Shown: one piece after another, positions 1 to 12,145 of the stretch
Position numbering within the stretch: position 1 is the stretch's first letter
How the letters are laid out: every line of letters begins with the position of its first letter
DNA from: Cavenderia fasciculata
Taxonomy: Eukaryota; Evosea; Eumycetozoa; Acytosteliales; Cavenderiaceae
Assembly: GCF_000203815.1 (NCBI RefSeq)
Contig: NW_004457708.1
Coordinates: 186,001 to 250,000, forward strand
Direction of reading: 5' to 3'
DNA length: 64,000 nt
Translations under genes and position numbers: made by a program
The notes under the pieces: model-generated
The model's input: the letters and a program-made list of their open reading frames with translations, nothing else
What the model was told of the DNA's origin: nothing
Database searches by the model: none

Positions 1-2
1 AA

Positions 3-587
3 CTATCTTTACCAATTACAATATTTACACCATTTGATGTCATTGCACATGTTGTTTATATTTTTATGATTCGCTATCCAGAAGAAACAAAATTTACCAT
101 TATTCAATTGTCAATGCAATCTATTCAATTCTTTTTTCATTTTTTTTCTCTTTATTATTATACAACAAATATTATACCATCCATTCGAAATGATTTTCAA
201 AATTATCCAATTTGTTTTGAAAAAGAGAATAATCAATATCATACTTTTTGTAAAGGAGAAATAAAAGGAAATTTAATAAACTTTCAAAATGTAAATATAA
301 AAAAGAGAAATATCAAAAAAAAATTAATTGATTATAATTTTCTTATTAATTATTTCTTCTTTTTTTTTATTTAGTTTGAATTAGTAAAATGGGATTTTTC
401 AAAAATGATTATTTATCAATTGATTTTATCAAGTTATTTATTCATATCAATCATTAAATCTATAATATCATTAATATTAAAAGTATATTTTCCATTTGTT
501 TGGTTTAAATTACATACGATTAATTTACCCGAAAAACCAAAGGAGGAAAATTTAGAATTAAATTTAGAATTAAAATCAATACCCTAA
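3..587 (+). CDS. 3' end of an unidentified multi-pass membrane protein gene
   Basis: The gene enters from the left edge. The reading frame is open from base 3, is interrupted by a GT-AG intron (about 291-374, donor GTAAAT, T-rich acceptor ending TTTAG) in phase 0, and ends with TAA at 585-587. The visible C-terminal 167 or so residues contain hydrophobic, aromatic-rich stretches (one around the IFMIRYP and FFFHFFSLYYY segments, another around LILSSYLFISIIKSIISLILKVYF), which look like membrane segments, followed by a short charged tail. I do not recognise the family. The next gene is convergent and its stop codon lies only 23 bases away, so the 3' UTRs must be very short or overlap. Confidence 0.6.
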
Positions 588-610
588 ATGGAAATAAAAT
601 TTTATTTTTT

Positions 611-3600
611 TTAACTATTATTACTATTATTATTATTATTAGTTTCATCTGTTGATGATGATGATGATGATTCATCTATTGGTTGATCAGGGGATTTTCT
701 TTTTGGTGTAAGAGCTTGAGCAACTTTTTTGAAAAAGGCAGTTGGCACTGTAGGAGTTGTAATTGATTTTCTATTTAATTTTCTTTTACCTGTCGAGGAT
801 GGTGTATCAGTGGTTGGTTGAGTTGGGGTAGTTGGCATTGGAATGGGAGTTGTTGGAATTGGTTCATCAATGGCTGCAGTAGATGTTTCAGATTCCATTG
901 GAGTTTCTTCCAATGATTGTTCAGCCACAATTGTATTGGTATCCATAGATGCATCACCTTCAATCAATTCGCCTTCATCTTCTTCTAAAATTTCATCTTC
1001 CTCTTGTTGGTCTTCTTGATCTTGATCTTCTTCAACATCGTCTTCGACAACTTCCTCTTCCTCTTCAGCATCTGAAAATGCTACCAAAGTATCTTCATTA
1101 ATCTTTTGTTTCTTTATACTATGTGAAGTTGAAATTGATGATGATTCTTCGGTTTCAATATCACCATTATCAACTGATGGTAATAAATCATCAGTTGTAG
1201 ATGTAGTTTCAATTAGGACATCATTTTGTGGTGGAGATGTAACAATTTGTTGTGATGGTTCAGAAGTTGTAGTTGTAGTAGTCGTAGATGTTGGGGAGAA
1301 TACAGAACTTGTAGTAGTTGTTGGTGGTGCACTACCAAATACACTTGAACCACCAAATATTGATGTAGGAGCAGTTGGAATGGTTGGAGTAGTTGAAGTT
1401 GGAGGTGTTATTGATTCAACAACTGGATTTACAATTGAACTAACAATACCAGAAAATATTGAATTTTGTGAAGAAGGAGTAGGAGGTAATGTTGAAGTTG
1501 TAGTAGTTGGTGCAACAGGTGTAACAGGAGTAACTGGAGTAACTGGTGTGACAGGAGCTGTTGACTTTGTTGGTGTTGAAACACTACTAGCTTGTTTTGC
1601 AGAATCAAATAAAGAATTAATTATATTACCAGCAGGAGCAGCAGGTTTTCTAATAATTCTCTTCTTTGGAATGTCAGTTGGTTGACTAAATGGTGATTGA
1701 GGTGGTGTTGGTATACTAGTAGTTACTACCGGTACTGGTGCAGCTGGAGTAGTAACCAAAGGAGTAACAATTGGTGTAACAGTTGGTGTAACTATTGTTG
1801 GAGTAACAACAGGAGTTGGGGTTGTCGTTGTAGTTGTAGTTGTTCCACTAACACCACTACTACTACTATTACTAATATTATTATTATTATTATTAATTAA
1901 ATTTGCTTGTTTTTGTTTTATAGATTCAAAAAGTTTTAATTTTGATTTTAACATTTGATTTTCATCATTTGTTTCTTTTTGTAACTTTTCCTTTTCTTCT
2001 TGGGTTTTTTTGATTGTTTCAATTTCCAATTTTTGATCCTTTGCTTGTTTGGCAGCCTTGCCAAGTAATCTTTTCATATTGGCAATGGTAGATTCAGATT
2101 CCAAAGTTTTTGGAGCTGTTGCTTCAATTTGTTGTTTCAATTGAACGGCTTGAGCTTCTAGTTCTGATTTTTCCTTTTTCAATTCTCCAAATTGTTCTTG
2201 AATCTTTTTAGCTTCATCCTTCCAATGTTTGGCATGTTTCTTTACATCTTCCAATTGCTTTTTAACTTCTTCTTCTTCCTTTTTAGCGAGTTCATATTGT
2301 TCGAGTAGTTTTTGATGTACTTCTGGATCGATTGATTGATACTTGTCAAGAAGTTTTTGTACCTTGTTTTGCCATATACCAATTTCCGTTTTGAGGGCTT
2401 CAATATCAGTACGAAGTACTTCATTTTCAGAAGCAAGTCTACGATTTTGTTGTTGCAATGGTGATACCATATCTTCACTTTCCTTTAATCTTGCATTTAA
2501 CAATTCAATAGTACGACCCAATCTATTGGTTTCATCCTTTAACATAATATTACTTTCTCTAAAGAGATTCATTTGATCCAATTGTTTAACAATTTCTTCA
2601 TGTTTTTTGGAATTGAACGTAATACTCTTGAGATGATCTTGAAGTTCTTGAGTCTTGAATGTTAAAGTATCGATGGTCTTTTGATTTTGAAGTAAGGTTT
2701 GTTTAAGACGACTATTTTCTTGAATCAATGATTCACTACGAACTTCTAGAATCTTTTGTTCACGTGATTGAACTTGTACCAATTCTCGAAGTTCAACAAT
2801 GACACGTTCATTTTCGGCTCTTGTCTGACTATTGATATCAGATTGTGAAAGTAAAAGACGAGAATCTACTTCACTGACACTAGACATCATCTTGTCGATA
2901 CGATTCGATTGACTAGTGATGGAATCGATTTGACTTGTCAATAGATTGTTTTGATGTTTCAAATCCTTGATACGTTCTTCCATTTCGTTGATTTGACTCT
3001 TGAACAATGATTCTTGTTCATTCCAAGATTGTTGTGAAACTTCTAATCCCTTTTGAGCAGATTCTACACGATTGCTAAGTGACATGATAGTATGTTTGGA
3101 TTCAGATAATTCACTACGAAGAGTAGGGAGAATCTTGATGTCTTCGGCATGAAGTAAAAGTTCACGTTCATAGTTTTCAGTTGCCTTTTTACAGAGATCG
3201 TGTTGCATTGATGCTTCATTGATTGCCATTTGTTGTGCCTTGGTCAATTCTTCAATCTTTGCATTGAGACGTTGTTTTTCCTTTACCAAAACATCACGTT
3301 CATTGATAACAATATCAACATCTTGTTTGTAAGACGATGAGAAATGTTCCATCTTTTCCATTTTTTGTGATTGTTCTTTGAGGTTTTGTTGATATTTGTT
3401 TTCATTTTCCTGTGCTTCATGTAACTTTTCTTCCAATTCAACACGAATTCTTGTAAATTCTTCTTTTGTTTTGGAGAGATCAGCTTCGGCAGAAATGGCA
3501 ATTGATTTGTAATGTACGACATTATCCTTTTCTTGTGTCAACGATTCTTTGAGTGATTCAATTTCTGATCTTGCCAATGTTAGATCAAGATTATCAGAGA

Positions 3601-6600
3601 CTGCTGCATTGGTAGAAGAGGTTGTAGCTGAAGAAGCAGATGTATTGGTTGGTGAATTGGTTTGATGATGATGTTGTTCAGAACGGAGTTGATTATTTCT
3701 TTCCATTGCAGATTGGAATCTAGCTTCGGCAGAAGAAATTTGTTGTTCTAGAGCAGTACATTTTTGGGCAAGAGTTTGCTCGGTAATCTTGTGTTTGAGA
3801 CATTTTTCCTTCCATTCTGTCACTTCCTTTTCCTTTTTCTCGAATCTTTCTCTAGATTCTGTCAATTGATGTTGCATTTGCAATTGACTATCACGATTTG
3901 CTTGTCTTTCAGCATCCAATTCCTTTTTAATTTGAATACGATTCGTTTCCTGTGCATTCAACTCGCTCTCGAGTTTGTGACGTAATTCGAGTTCAGCATT
4001 CTCCTTGGTAGTGACCATTGCATTGACGTTGGCCAAAATATTTTCAATTGAACGTTTCTCGCCAACCAATGATTGGTTTTGTTCGATCAATCGCAGCTCG
4101 CTGGCCTTTAATATTTCAATCTCTGACTTGGTTGTAGTGAATTTTAATTCGGCTTGACGATTGGATTCCTCCAAACGGTTCATTTGTTGTCTTTGATCTT
4201 CCATTGTAGCTTGATGACGTACAATCGATGTCATGTATTCTTGATTCTTGGCTCTATACGATTCGAGCTCCTTCTTTTGTTGTTCGACACTATCATTTAA
4301 TAATTTAATTCTCTCGCCCAATAATTCGATTTGACTCTCTGCTTGTTTAGTCTTGATATTTAAATCTGTATTGGCATCCTTTAATGCATCAATCTTTCCA
4401 AGTAATGATTTTTCATTACTATTTCTTTCTCTAATAAATTCTTCATATTCTTTTTTTAATTCTTGATAATTTAATTTGATTTTTTCAAATTCAAGTATAG
4501 TAGTTTGATCAACTATAGATGAAGATAAAGTAGAAGAAGAAGAATTTGTTTTTAACATTGATGTTGACTAAAAAATTAAAAAAAGAAAAATTAATAAAAA
4601 GTAATATATAAATATATATATATATTTTTTTTATACAACATACCAAAGGAATATCATTATTATTATTATTATTATTATTAATATGACTATTATTATTTAA
4701 ACTATTATCATTATGATGATTTTTAAAATAATCTCTTTGATGAGAAACAGATTCAATAATTTTAATTTGTCTGTCACGTTGAGATCTAAGATGATCAATT
4801 TCTTGAGTTGCCATTTCCAAAGCTCTATCCTTTTCTTGATGCAAAGCCATTTGATTACTAAGATTTCTAATATTTCTTAATAATTCTTGATTTCTAACTT
4901 GTAATTCTTCAATATTACTATATGTAACCAAAGAATCTGGTATAATTTGATCATCTTGCTGAGATGAAGAAATAGATGAAGAAGAAAGAGATGAACCTGC
5001 TAATCCTCCCTTTGCTCCTCCCTTTCCATTGTCCAAGGCCTCTTTTAATAATCTACGAACTTGTTTTTGTAAATCTGAAACTTCAAGACGTTGATTATTA
5101 TTTTCAGTAGAGAGGGTAGTGATTTTGAGGAGCAAGGTATCCTTCTCAGCTTGTAATTCTTGATAATTGTTTAAAAGTTTCTCTTGACTCTTGAGAAGTC
5201 TGTGATATTCTTGATTCTTTTCCTTGATGATGGGAGCCTTCTTTTCAACTTCACGGAGAACATGTTCGAGATTATCTTGGAGGAATCTCTTTTCACGTCT
5301 CTCTTGAAGTGTAATCTTGGTAAGATCATCATAACGTTGAACCATTTCTAGTAATTCACGACGTAACTCGTCCTTGTTACCAAGGTTACTAATTTCACCT
5401 ATACGACGTTTAACAGATTCCTGGAGTAAAGGAATATCCATACTAGATAGATCGATTGGTTGATTTGAACGTGTTGCCAATTGTTGTTTCATATCGTTGG
5501 CTTCACGACATACACGTTGATAATCTTCTTGAAGTGCATCATAAGCTTCTTCCATCTTTTTATAGGCTTCTTGATGGTTGGTACGAAGGTCCTTGTCGAC
5601 TTGACGCAATTGATCGACATGTTGTTGAAGGGCAGTGATCTTTTTGCTGGCTTCTTCTTGACCACTCTTGTAGAGTTGGACCAATCTCTTTTGAATTTCA
5701 ATCTCGTGATCAAATTGACCGGCCACTTGTACATTCTCGTCACGCAACTTTTTAATCTCTCCAAGATGTTTCTCTACGGCTTGCTCCAAATCCGATACAC
5801 GTTTCTTGGACATGTCCAACAAGTTTTCAAGACGTGACTTGTCATCGGTCAAGTGATCGGATCGACTATTGGCTTCGGTCAACATTGACTTTACCTCTCT
5901 GAGCTCGTCATAATAGGCCTGAGTATGCTTTTGACATGATTGATCCATATATTCATTTTGCTTTTTCAACTCTCCAATCTCTTGTTTGAGACGAGATGTA
6001 AGATATTCACCCGAGTTCTTATCACTCTCGAGGTTCAATATCTTTGCATTCATCTCTGCCTTTGATTTGATCAATTCATTGACTCGTTCTGTCAATTTTG
6101 AAATCACCTGCTCCTCTTCCTTTAGCTCTTTATCCTTTCTTTCAATAATACCATGCAACAATGTCTTTTCTTGATGAAGATCATCAAATAATTTACCCAA
6201 TGTATTTGATTTACTCTCTTTTTCTATTGATATTTGTTTATATTTTGTTGATTCTTCTATTAATTCTGTATTTCTATTATCTAAAAAGAAGTAAAAATAA
6301 ATAAGTAAAAAGAAAAAAAAAGATAAATAGAAAAAGATTTACTTACTAACAGTTACAAGTTCATTCTTTAATTTTAAATTAAGTTGTGATTGATTATCTA
6401 AATCTTTTTTACATGTTATATAATTTGTTTCTAATTGTTGAAATAATTGTTCTATAAAAAAGTAAAGAAGTAAAAGAAAAAGAAACATTAATATTCATTC
6501 ATATTTATATATATATGTTTGTGTTTGTTTGTGAGTTTAAATTTACCAGCATTTGTACGATCAGTTGAAGATTTAGCATTAATAGTTTCAAGTGATTGAG

Positions 6601-6742
6601 TCAATTGTTTAATCTTTAGTTCTGCACGTTGAATGATTTGAAGAGGTTGTTGACGAGATATTAAATCATCGTATTCTTGTCTTGTCAGAAATGAACAATT
6701 CCATGACGATAAAGATATTTGATTTACTCCTACCTCTGTCAT
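611..6742 (-). CDS. tpr: Tpr/Mlp-type nuclear pore basket nucleoporin (about 1964 aa)
   Basis: Four exons read 6742-6547, 6451-6347, 6280-4644 and 4567-611; the phases (1, 1, 0) agree at every junction. The product is one continuous coiled coil for roughly the first 1500 residues, then a Pro/Thr/Ser-rich linker with FG-like dipeptides (SIFGGSSVFGSAPP), a strongly acidic stretch near residue 1820, and a basic KRK-containing tail that could be a nuclear localisation signal. This order (long coiled coil, then acidic disordered tail) and length fit Tpr in animals and Mlp1/2 in yeast, which form the filaments of the nuclear basket and act in mRNA export surveillance and spindle checkpoint anchoring. 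Other giant coiled-coil proteins are possible, but the acidic tail plus FG dipeptides favour Tpr. Expression starts from a short intergenic region shared with no other promoter. Confidence 0.82.
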
Positions 6743-6943
6743 GTTTAAATTGTTCTATCTCTTTCTCTTCTCTTCTCTCTCTTGTTTGAAAAATGAATAA
6801 AACTAAAAGAAAAGTGTTGAAGATCGACAAGTTGTTTTTGTTTTTTTGGAGGCAACACTCTCTTTTGAAAAGTAAAAAAAAAATATAATTATATTATTTT
6901 TCATCTTCTTCTTTGTTCATTTTATTTTATTTGTTTACTTTTT

Positions 6944-8308
6944 TTAATTGTAGGAATATTTAGTTAAAACAAATTGATCAACAATAGAATCATTACTATC
7001 AAGATAGAATTGATAGATTAGATGAGAATCGTTAAATGAAAGGATACCGAAACCAGTCTCTTCAAGACGAGGACCTGCACTCCAGACGGGTGCTGGGTCT
7101 TGCCATCCGTTGATCAATCCTTCACGGTTGCCAGCTGTACCGATGACCAGGTGGACAGGAGCTAATGGTTGTTCGTAGGTACCCATGACACGGTTTTCAT
7201 AGACTGGAAGAGTACGTTCGTAAGAGTGAGAGTGACCCATGACAACTAGATGGACGTTGTACTTGTAAAGTAATGGTTCGATATACTTTAATACATCCTT
7301 GTGTTTCTTGTCAGAGGCATCACAGTATCCGTCGGAACTACTACAGTACATGGGACGATGAGCATAGACAATGAGCCAACCAAACTCATTGGATGCTCTA
7401 AAACTAGACAACTCCTTTTCAATCCAAGCATATTGCTTAGAGATGGTTGAATAGTCATCTTCGGTTGAAAAGGCTACAAAGTGGACACCATTATAATCAA
7501 ACGAATACCAAGTTTCATCAGACTTTTCAGTTGGCATGATAAATGTCTTTTGGTAAATCTTTTCATCTTGGAATGTATCATGATTACCAATACATACTTG
7601 GTATGCCAACGTTGAACTAAGTTGATTAATTTGTTCTAAAAATGATGTCCAAATTGTATAATTTCCTGATCTACAAAATAGAAAACAAAAAAAAAAAAGA
7701 AAAGAAAAAGAGTAAGTATTTATTTAATTTATATATTCTTTTTTTTTTTTTTTCTATTTCTTACGGAGAATCATTTGCATAAGCAATATCACCAACATGA
7801 AGAAGGAAAGAGAAATCTGTACGTTTGGCAAGATTGGCAATAGTGACAGAATCACCACCTGTGCTTCCCATATCTCCATAGGCAGCGATGGTGAATGGAG
7901 TGACAGTGGTAGTAGCACTTGGATAGACACCAGTGGTAAAATTATAGAGGCTGCTCCAGACTAGATCTTTAGAGTCTCCACAGGAATAGTAATAGGTCGA
8001 GTGACTAGACAAACCCTTGACAATAGCAGTGTTGATATATCCGTGCCAGTGTTTTTCATCAGAGAGAGACGAGCAAGAGGCAGACGATTGAGCCAAACCA
8101 GCAATACCAGCAGATGGTTCAAATGGACGTTCACTAAGTACTACAGTTGGTTCTTCTCCTTGGTCCATTGTAAACCAACTAATAGCCATTTCTCCATCAA
8201 ACCCAGTAAATGATAATCTAACAGTTAATGGTACAACATCAGAGGATGATGAATAAATTTTTGGTAAAAAATAGAAATAATAAATAATAAATAGATTTGT
8301 TTAAACAT
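6944..8308 (-). CDS. Secreted purple acid phosphatase, metallophosphoesterase (one-base frameshift near the start)
   Basis: Two exons: 8308-7765 and 7670-6944 (phase 2). An N-terminal Fn3-like PAP domain is followed by the full set of metallophosphatase motifs: GDMG, GDIAYAND, GNHD, VYAHRPMYCS and GHSHSYERT, which supply the binuclear metal ligands. This is the plant/high-molecular-weight type of purple acid phosphatase, a secreted or lysosomal phosphomonoesterase. The PAP frame runs upstream into a stop at about 8301 without an ATG. In the neighbouring frame an ATG at 8308 opens a good signal peptide (MFKQIYLLFIISIF), and adding one base to the A6 run at 8266-8271 (T6 on the coding strand) joins the two frames into a protein of about 423 aa. 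I therefore take 8308 as the start and treat the shift as either an assembly error or a recent mutation. Confidence 0.85.
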
Positions 8309-9092
8309 TTTTTGAAAAAAAAAAATTATATATATATATATAAATATAGAAATAGAAATTAAAAGATGGTAGAGTGATTTGGAAATAAATAAAAAGAAAG
8401 AGATAAGGATAAAGATAAAAAGAAAGAAAGGGTATAGGGGTAAGGGTAAGAGTTATTCTCCAAAGGTAGGTCGGTTTGATTTAATAATAAATATTAATTT
8501 TTTAAAAAAGGAAGGTCCTGCCCCCTGCAAATTTAGTTGTTGCTGTTGTTGTTGGTTGGTATCTATCTATCTATCTTGGGGTTCTACATTTTTTTTGAAA
8601 TCTCTCGATCAGGGTGTTCTGATTTGTCATAATCGTCGTGAGACGGATGCCGTCACCCCCTCTATGATCAACTCAAGATTCTTCACATGGAAGCGGCACT
8701 AGTTTACGAGTCTTTTGGTTTCAAAAAAGCAAGAACAAAAAGAAAAGTGGCGAACTACTTTTCGGCGACCAACCCTTGTGTTACGATCTTTGCAGCCTTT
8801 TTTCAGAGAGCTAGTTCTGACACCGACAAACCGACACCTCTTCTACGGGTTTGCAGATTTTTCTAAATTAATATTAATATAGTTTTTTTTTGGTGATCTG
8901 TTAGGGCTCACCTCAAGGTGCACAAGTCCTAGCTCCTGCCGATCAAGAGTCGTTTTTACAAAAAAAAAAAAAAAAAAGTGATTTTTTCGTCCTTCCACAC
9001 GGCTAAAAGTAATTTTTGAGGTTCCCAAAAAAAGAGCAATAATAATTATAATTATTATAATATCTCTCTCTCTCTCTTAATTTTAATTATTA
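8309..9092. other. Intergenic stretch with a GC-enriched non-coding block (about 8500-9030)
   Basis: About 780 bases without a convincing coding region lie between the PAP start and the end of the AP-5 mu gene. The first 190 bases are ordinary AT-rich promoter-like DNA. From about 8500 to 9030 the sequence is visibly richer in GC than other intergenic DNA here and contains short possible stems (for example GACGG...CCGTC near 8643-8655). A poly-A run lies at about 8960-8976 and a CT run at about 9063-9077. No tRNA, snRNA or SRP motif was recognised. It could be an unannotated ncRNA or a decayed insertion. Confidence 0.3.
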
Positions 9093-10969
9093 TTACTTTT
9101 CATTATTATCAATTTGATTTTCAGGATGATAAGAATGTTTAGCAGAACCTAAAGAATTCCAAATAACATAATCTGAACTAATAATCTCTCTATCTACGTT
9201 GACCTTTGATTTTGAAGTTGGATAAACAGTTACTCTTTTTGGATCAATACCAAATCCACTTAATGTACAATGTTGAAGTTTAAAGAATAACTATTAGAAA
9301 TAAATAAATAAATTAATACTTTTCTATTTTGTTTCTCTATTTCTATTTTCTTACTCTAACAAAAGTATTTGTTCCTTGACAAAAAGGATCACGATCATCT
9401 TCATCAATAGATTCAGTCATTGAAGCAAAAGATTGACTTGGAAAACCAGTCATTGTGTTGTTACCACTTGAACCAGTGACAGAGAGGGTAGGGGCAATTG
9501 GTTGTTGACCAGGTTGCATTTGAACAAAGGTGATTTCTGCTGGTAGAGCAACCTCTAGGTTTCTACCTGAAAACTTTTGACCAATATTCCAAACCAATGA
9601 TTTGAGGTTTGGTTCAATGTGAACGGTGCCATTTGTTGGTGATGCATGAATATTGAGAATATTACCTCTATTCTTGAATGGCATTTTCAATAGACAATAT
9701 TCAAAACTGTTGGTCATATCGGCAGCCAATTTCAGCTGAACCAAAACCTTTACAATATTTGGACCAATCTCTTTCATTTGATAGAATCCTCTTAGAGGAA
9801 ATACCTTACAATCCGACACACCATATCCCAACACTTTAAATATATCCAATGGTGGTGTAAATGTAATTTTGTTTGTTACCAATACATCTGATGTTGTTTG
9901 TACAGTTGGATCAATTGACATGTGTGTTATTGTTGGAAATGAAAAAGGTAGAGGATGAGGTAGAGGTAGAGGTTGATTTGGTTGTTGTAATATTGTTTGT
10001 TCATTATTATTATTATTATTATTATTATTTGAAGGAAAATTAAAATAAGCAGATACTTCTGGCATACCTTCCAAGTCGGCTCTACAATATACACTACCAA
10101 ATACCTTTATAACATCTGGTATATCTGGATTATCATATTGAATACCTTGAACATTTTCAACAATGATAAAGTCTACTTGTTGTTTACCCTTGTGTAGGAA
10201 TGGTTTCCATGCAGGTCTTTTTGAACTAAACACTTCGGTCGTTGGAAAACCAGTCTTTATCATCAATTTGACATTGTTAAAGTTTGAATCAACAGGTTGA
10301 CCAAAAGGTATTATATTACTCATATAAACTTGTAATTCTGGGTACGGTGGAGGTTTAATTAAAAATGCTGCCGTATAAAATGAAACATCTTCTAAAAATG
10401 TTATTGACGATGTTATTGATGGTCTAAAAAAAAAAAAAAAAAAAAGAAAAAAGTAATTAGAGGGATGTATATATATATATATATTATTTCTATTTCTCTT
10501 ACAATTCAATTAAAGAAGGTTTATGATTTGATGATAATAAATATTCTTCAATGACGGGAATAGTAAGAAAGTAATAATTTTTCTTTTTTAGATAGATGAT
10601 GGGCCACAATCTATCTTGAAACAATGATACTATATGTGTATTGGGTGTAGCTTGATATGATTTCAATGCTGATACTTGTTGTTGAATGATTGATGGTGAT
10701 GACTGTTGTGATTGAAAAGAATGATGATTAAATGATGATTGATGTTGTTGATGTTGAGAGATTGGATTAACTTCTTTTGATAACTTTTGAGGATACAATA
10801 TCTCTAATGAGAATTGACGTAACAATTCATTGTCATTTGGTATAGGTATATAGTTTGATCCTGCTATCAATCTAACCCTCACCTCTACCGTATTAATCCT
10901 CTTTGAAAATACTACATCTATCCCATTATTATGTTCTTTTAATATCCATATTCCTCTTAATGTACACAT
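9093..10969 (-). CDS. ap5m1: AP-5 adaptor complex subunit mu (577 aa)
   Basis: Three exons: 10969-10503, 10423-9355 and 9290-9093, phases 2 and 0. The N-terminal longin-like part begins with a RGIWIL segment and is followed by a poly-Q/S loop. The C-terminal mu-homology domain contains stretches that match human AP5M1 (MUDENG) as I know it: YDNPDI, DLEGMP, the FTPPL segment followed by GFYQMKE, NFEYC/NRG-type segments, and the final SSDYVIWNS. AP-5 is the late-endosomal/lysosomal adaptor that works with SPG11 and SPG15 in retrieval from late endosomes. Ordinary AP-1 to AP-4 mu chains lack these signatures. A poly-N insert lies in the mu-homology domain. The upstream neighbour (NFX1-type gene) is divergent, 377 bases away. 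Confidence 0.9.
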
Positions 10970-11346
10970 AGCTAGCTAGTTTACAAATATAAAGTAAAAA
11001 AGATGTAAAAAATTTTGGGTCTTTTACTGTTTTTTTTAAAAAGTAGATTTTTATTATTTTTTTGTAAAAGTAACTATTTTTTAGGTATTATCTGGTCGAC
11101 GATATATTGTGGGTAGAATAGGTTTGTTTTGATGAAATCATCGAGACCACCCGAAAATCGAATGATTTCAATTATTTTAATATTTTATTCAAAAAAAAAT
11201 ATAAATTTTAATTTTTTTTTCTTTCTTTTGTGTCTCAAACGTCAGTTTGAAAGTTCAAGTTTTCTTCTTCTTTCTCCAGTTTTACTCATTTATCTTCTCT
11301 CTCTCTCACTATCTCTCTTTTAAGCGATAGCAGCAGCAGTTGAGGG
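10970..11346. promoter_or_regulatory. Divergent promoter region between ap5m1 and the NFX1-type gene
   Basis: This is a 377-base gap between two divergently transcribed start codons. It holds T and A runs and a CT-rich tract just upstream of the plus-strand gene (about 11290-11320), typical of dictyostelid core promoters. No specific factor site is claimed. Confidence 0.45.
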
Positions 11347-11951
11347 ATGGACACGACAACAACAACAACAACAACGACTAGTACGACGTCCACTACAAGT
11401 AATAGTAATAATAACAATAACAATAGTAATACTTCTCCAATAATTGTAAATACTTTAAATACAGGAGAAGGAGAAAAGAAAAAGTTGTATAACAATCATC
11501 AAAAGAAAGAAAGAAACATTAACAACAACAACAGACAAGTTAAAAGTAGCGAATCATATTACAAGACTGAAATGGATCCAACAACATTGGAAGTATTTGT
11601 TTATCAAAATTTAGATAATGGTAGTAGTTCACCGTCATCTACATCTACTACATCGACGACAACTACAGCAACATCTAATCATAGAAATACTAAAAAAGAA
11701 AGTGGTAGTCTTACCTGGCAACAAGAAGCAATGTTGAATACTTCATCGTCTTCATCAAATTCACCATCTTCAAGATTAAATCCAAACGCACCTTCATATC
11801 AACCAAAACAAAGTAATAATAGTAATAATAATAATAATAATAATAATAGTACTGGTAGTGCATCTGCATCTGCATCTGAAACATCAACAACCTCTACCTC
11901 TTCAACAACAAACGAATCATCAAGAGGTAGGGGAAGAGGAGGAAGAAAACC

Positions 11952-11986
<35 letters not shown>

Positions 11987-12063
11987 CTTTATCACCAACT
12001 TTATCATCATCTCAACCTGCAACAACTGAAAAGAAAGAAAAGAAACAATCATCACCCAAAGAA

Positions 12064-12145
<82 letters not shown>

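Noticed and set aside
1380-1900. Plus-strand open frames rich in Val and Gly (GVTGVTGVTG)
   Set aside because: They are antisense to the Pro/Thr-rich linker of the Tpr-like gene.
9063-9077. CT dinucleotide run as a regulatory element
   Set aside because: Short CT and GA runs are common in this DNA, and this one lies at the 3' end of a gene.
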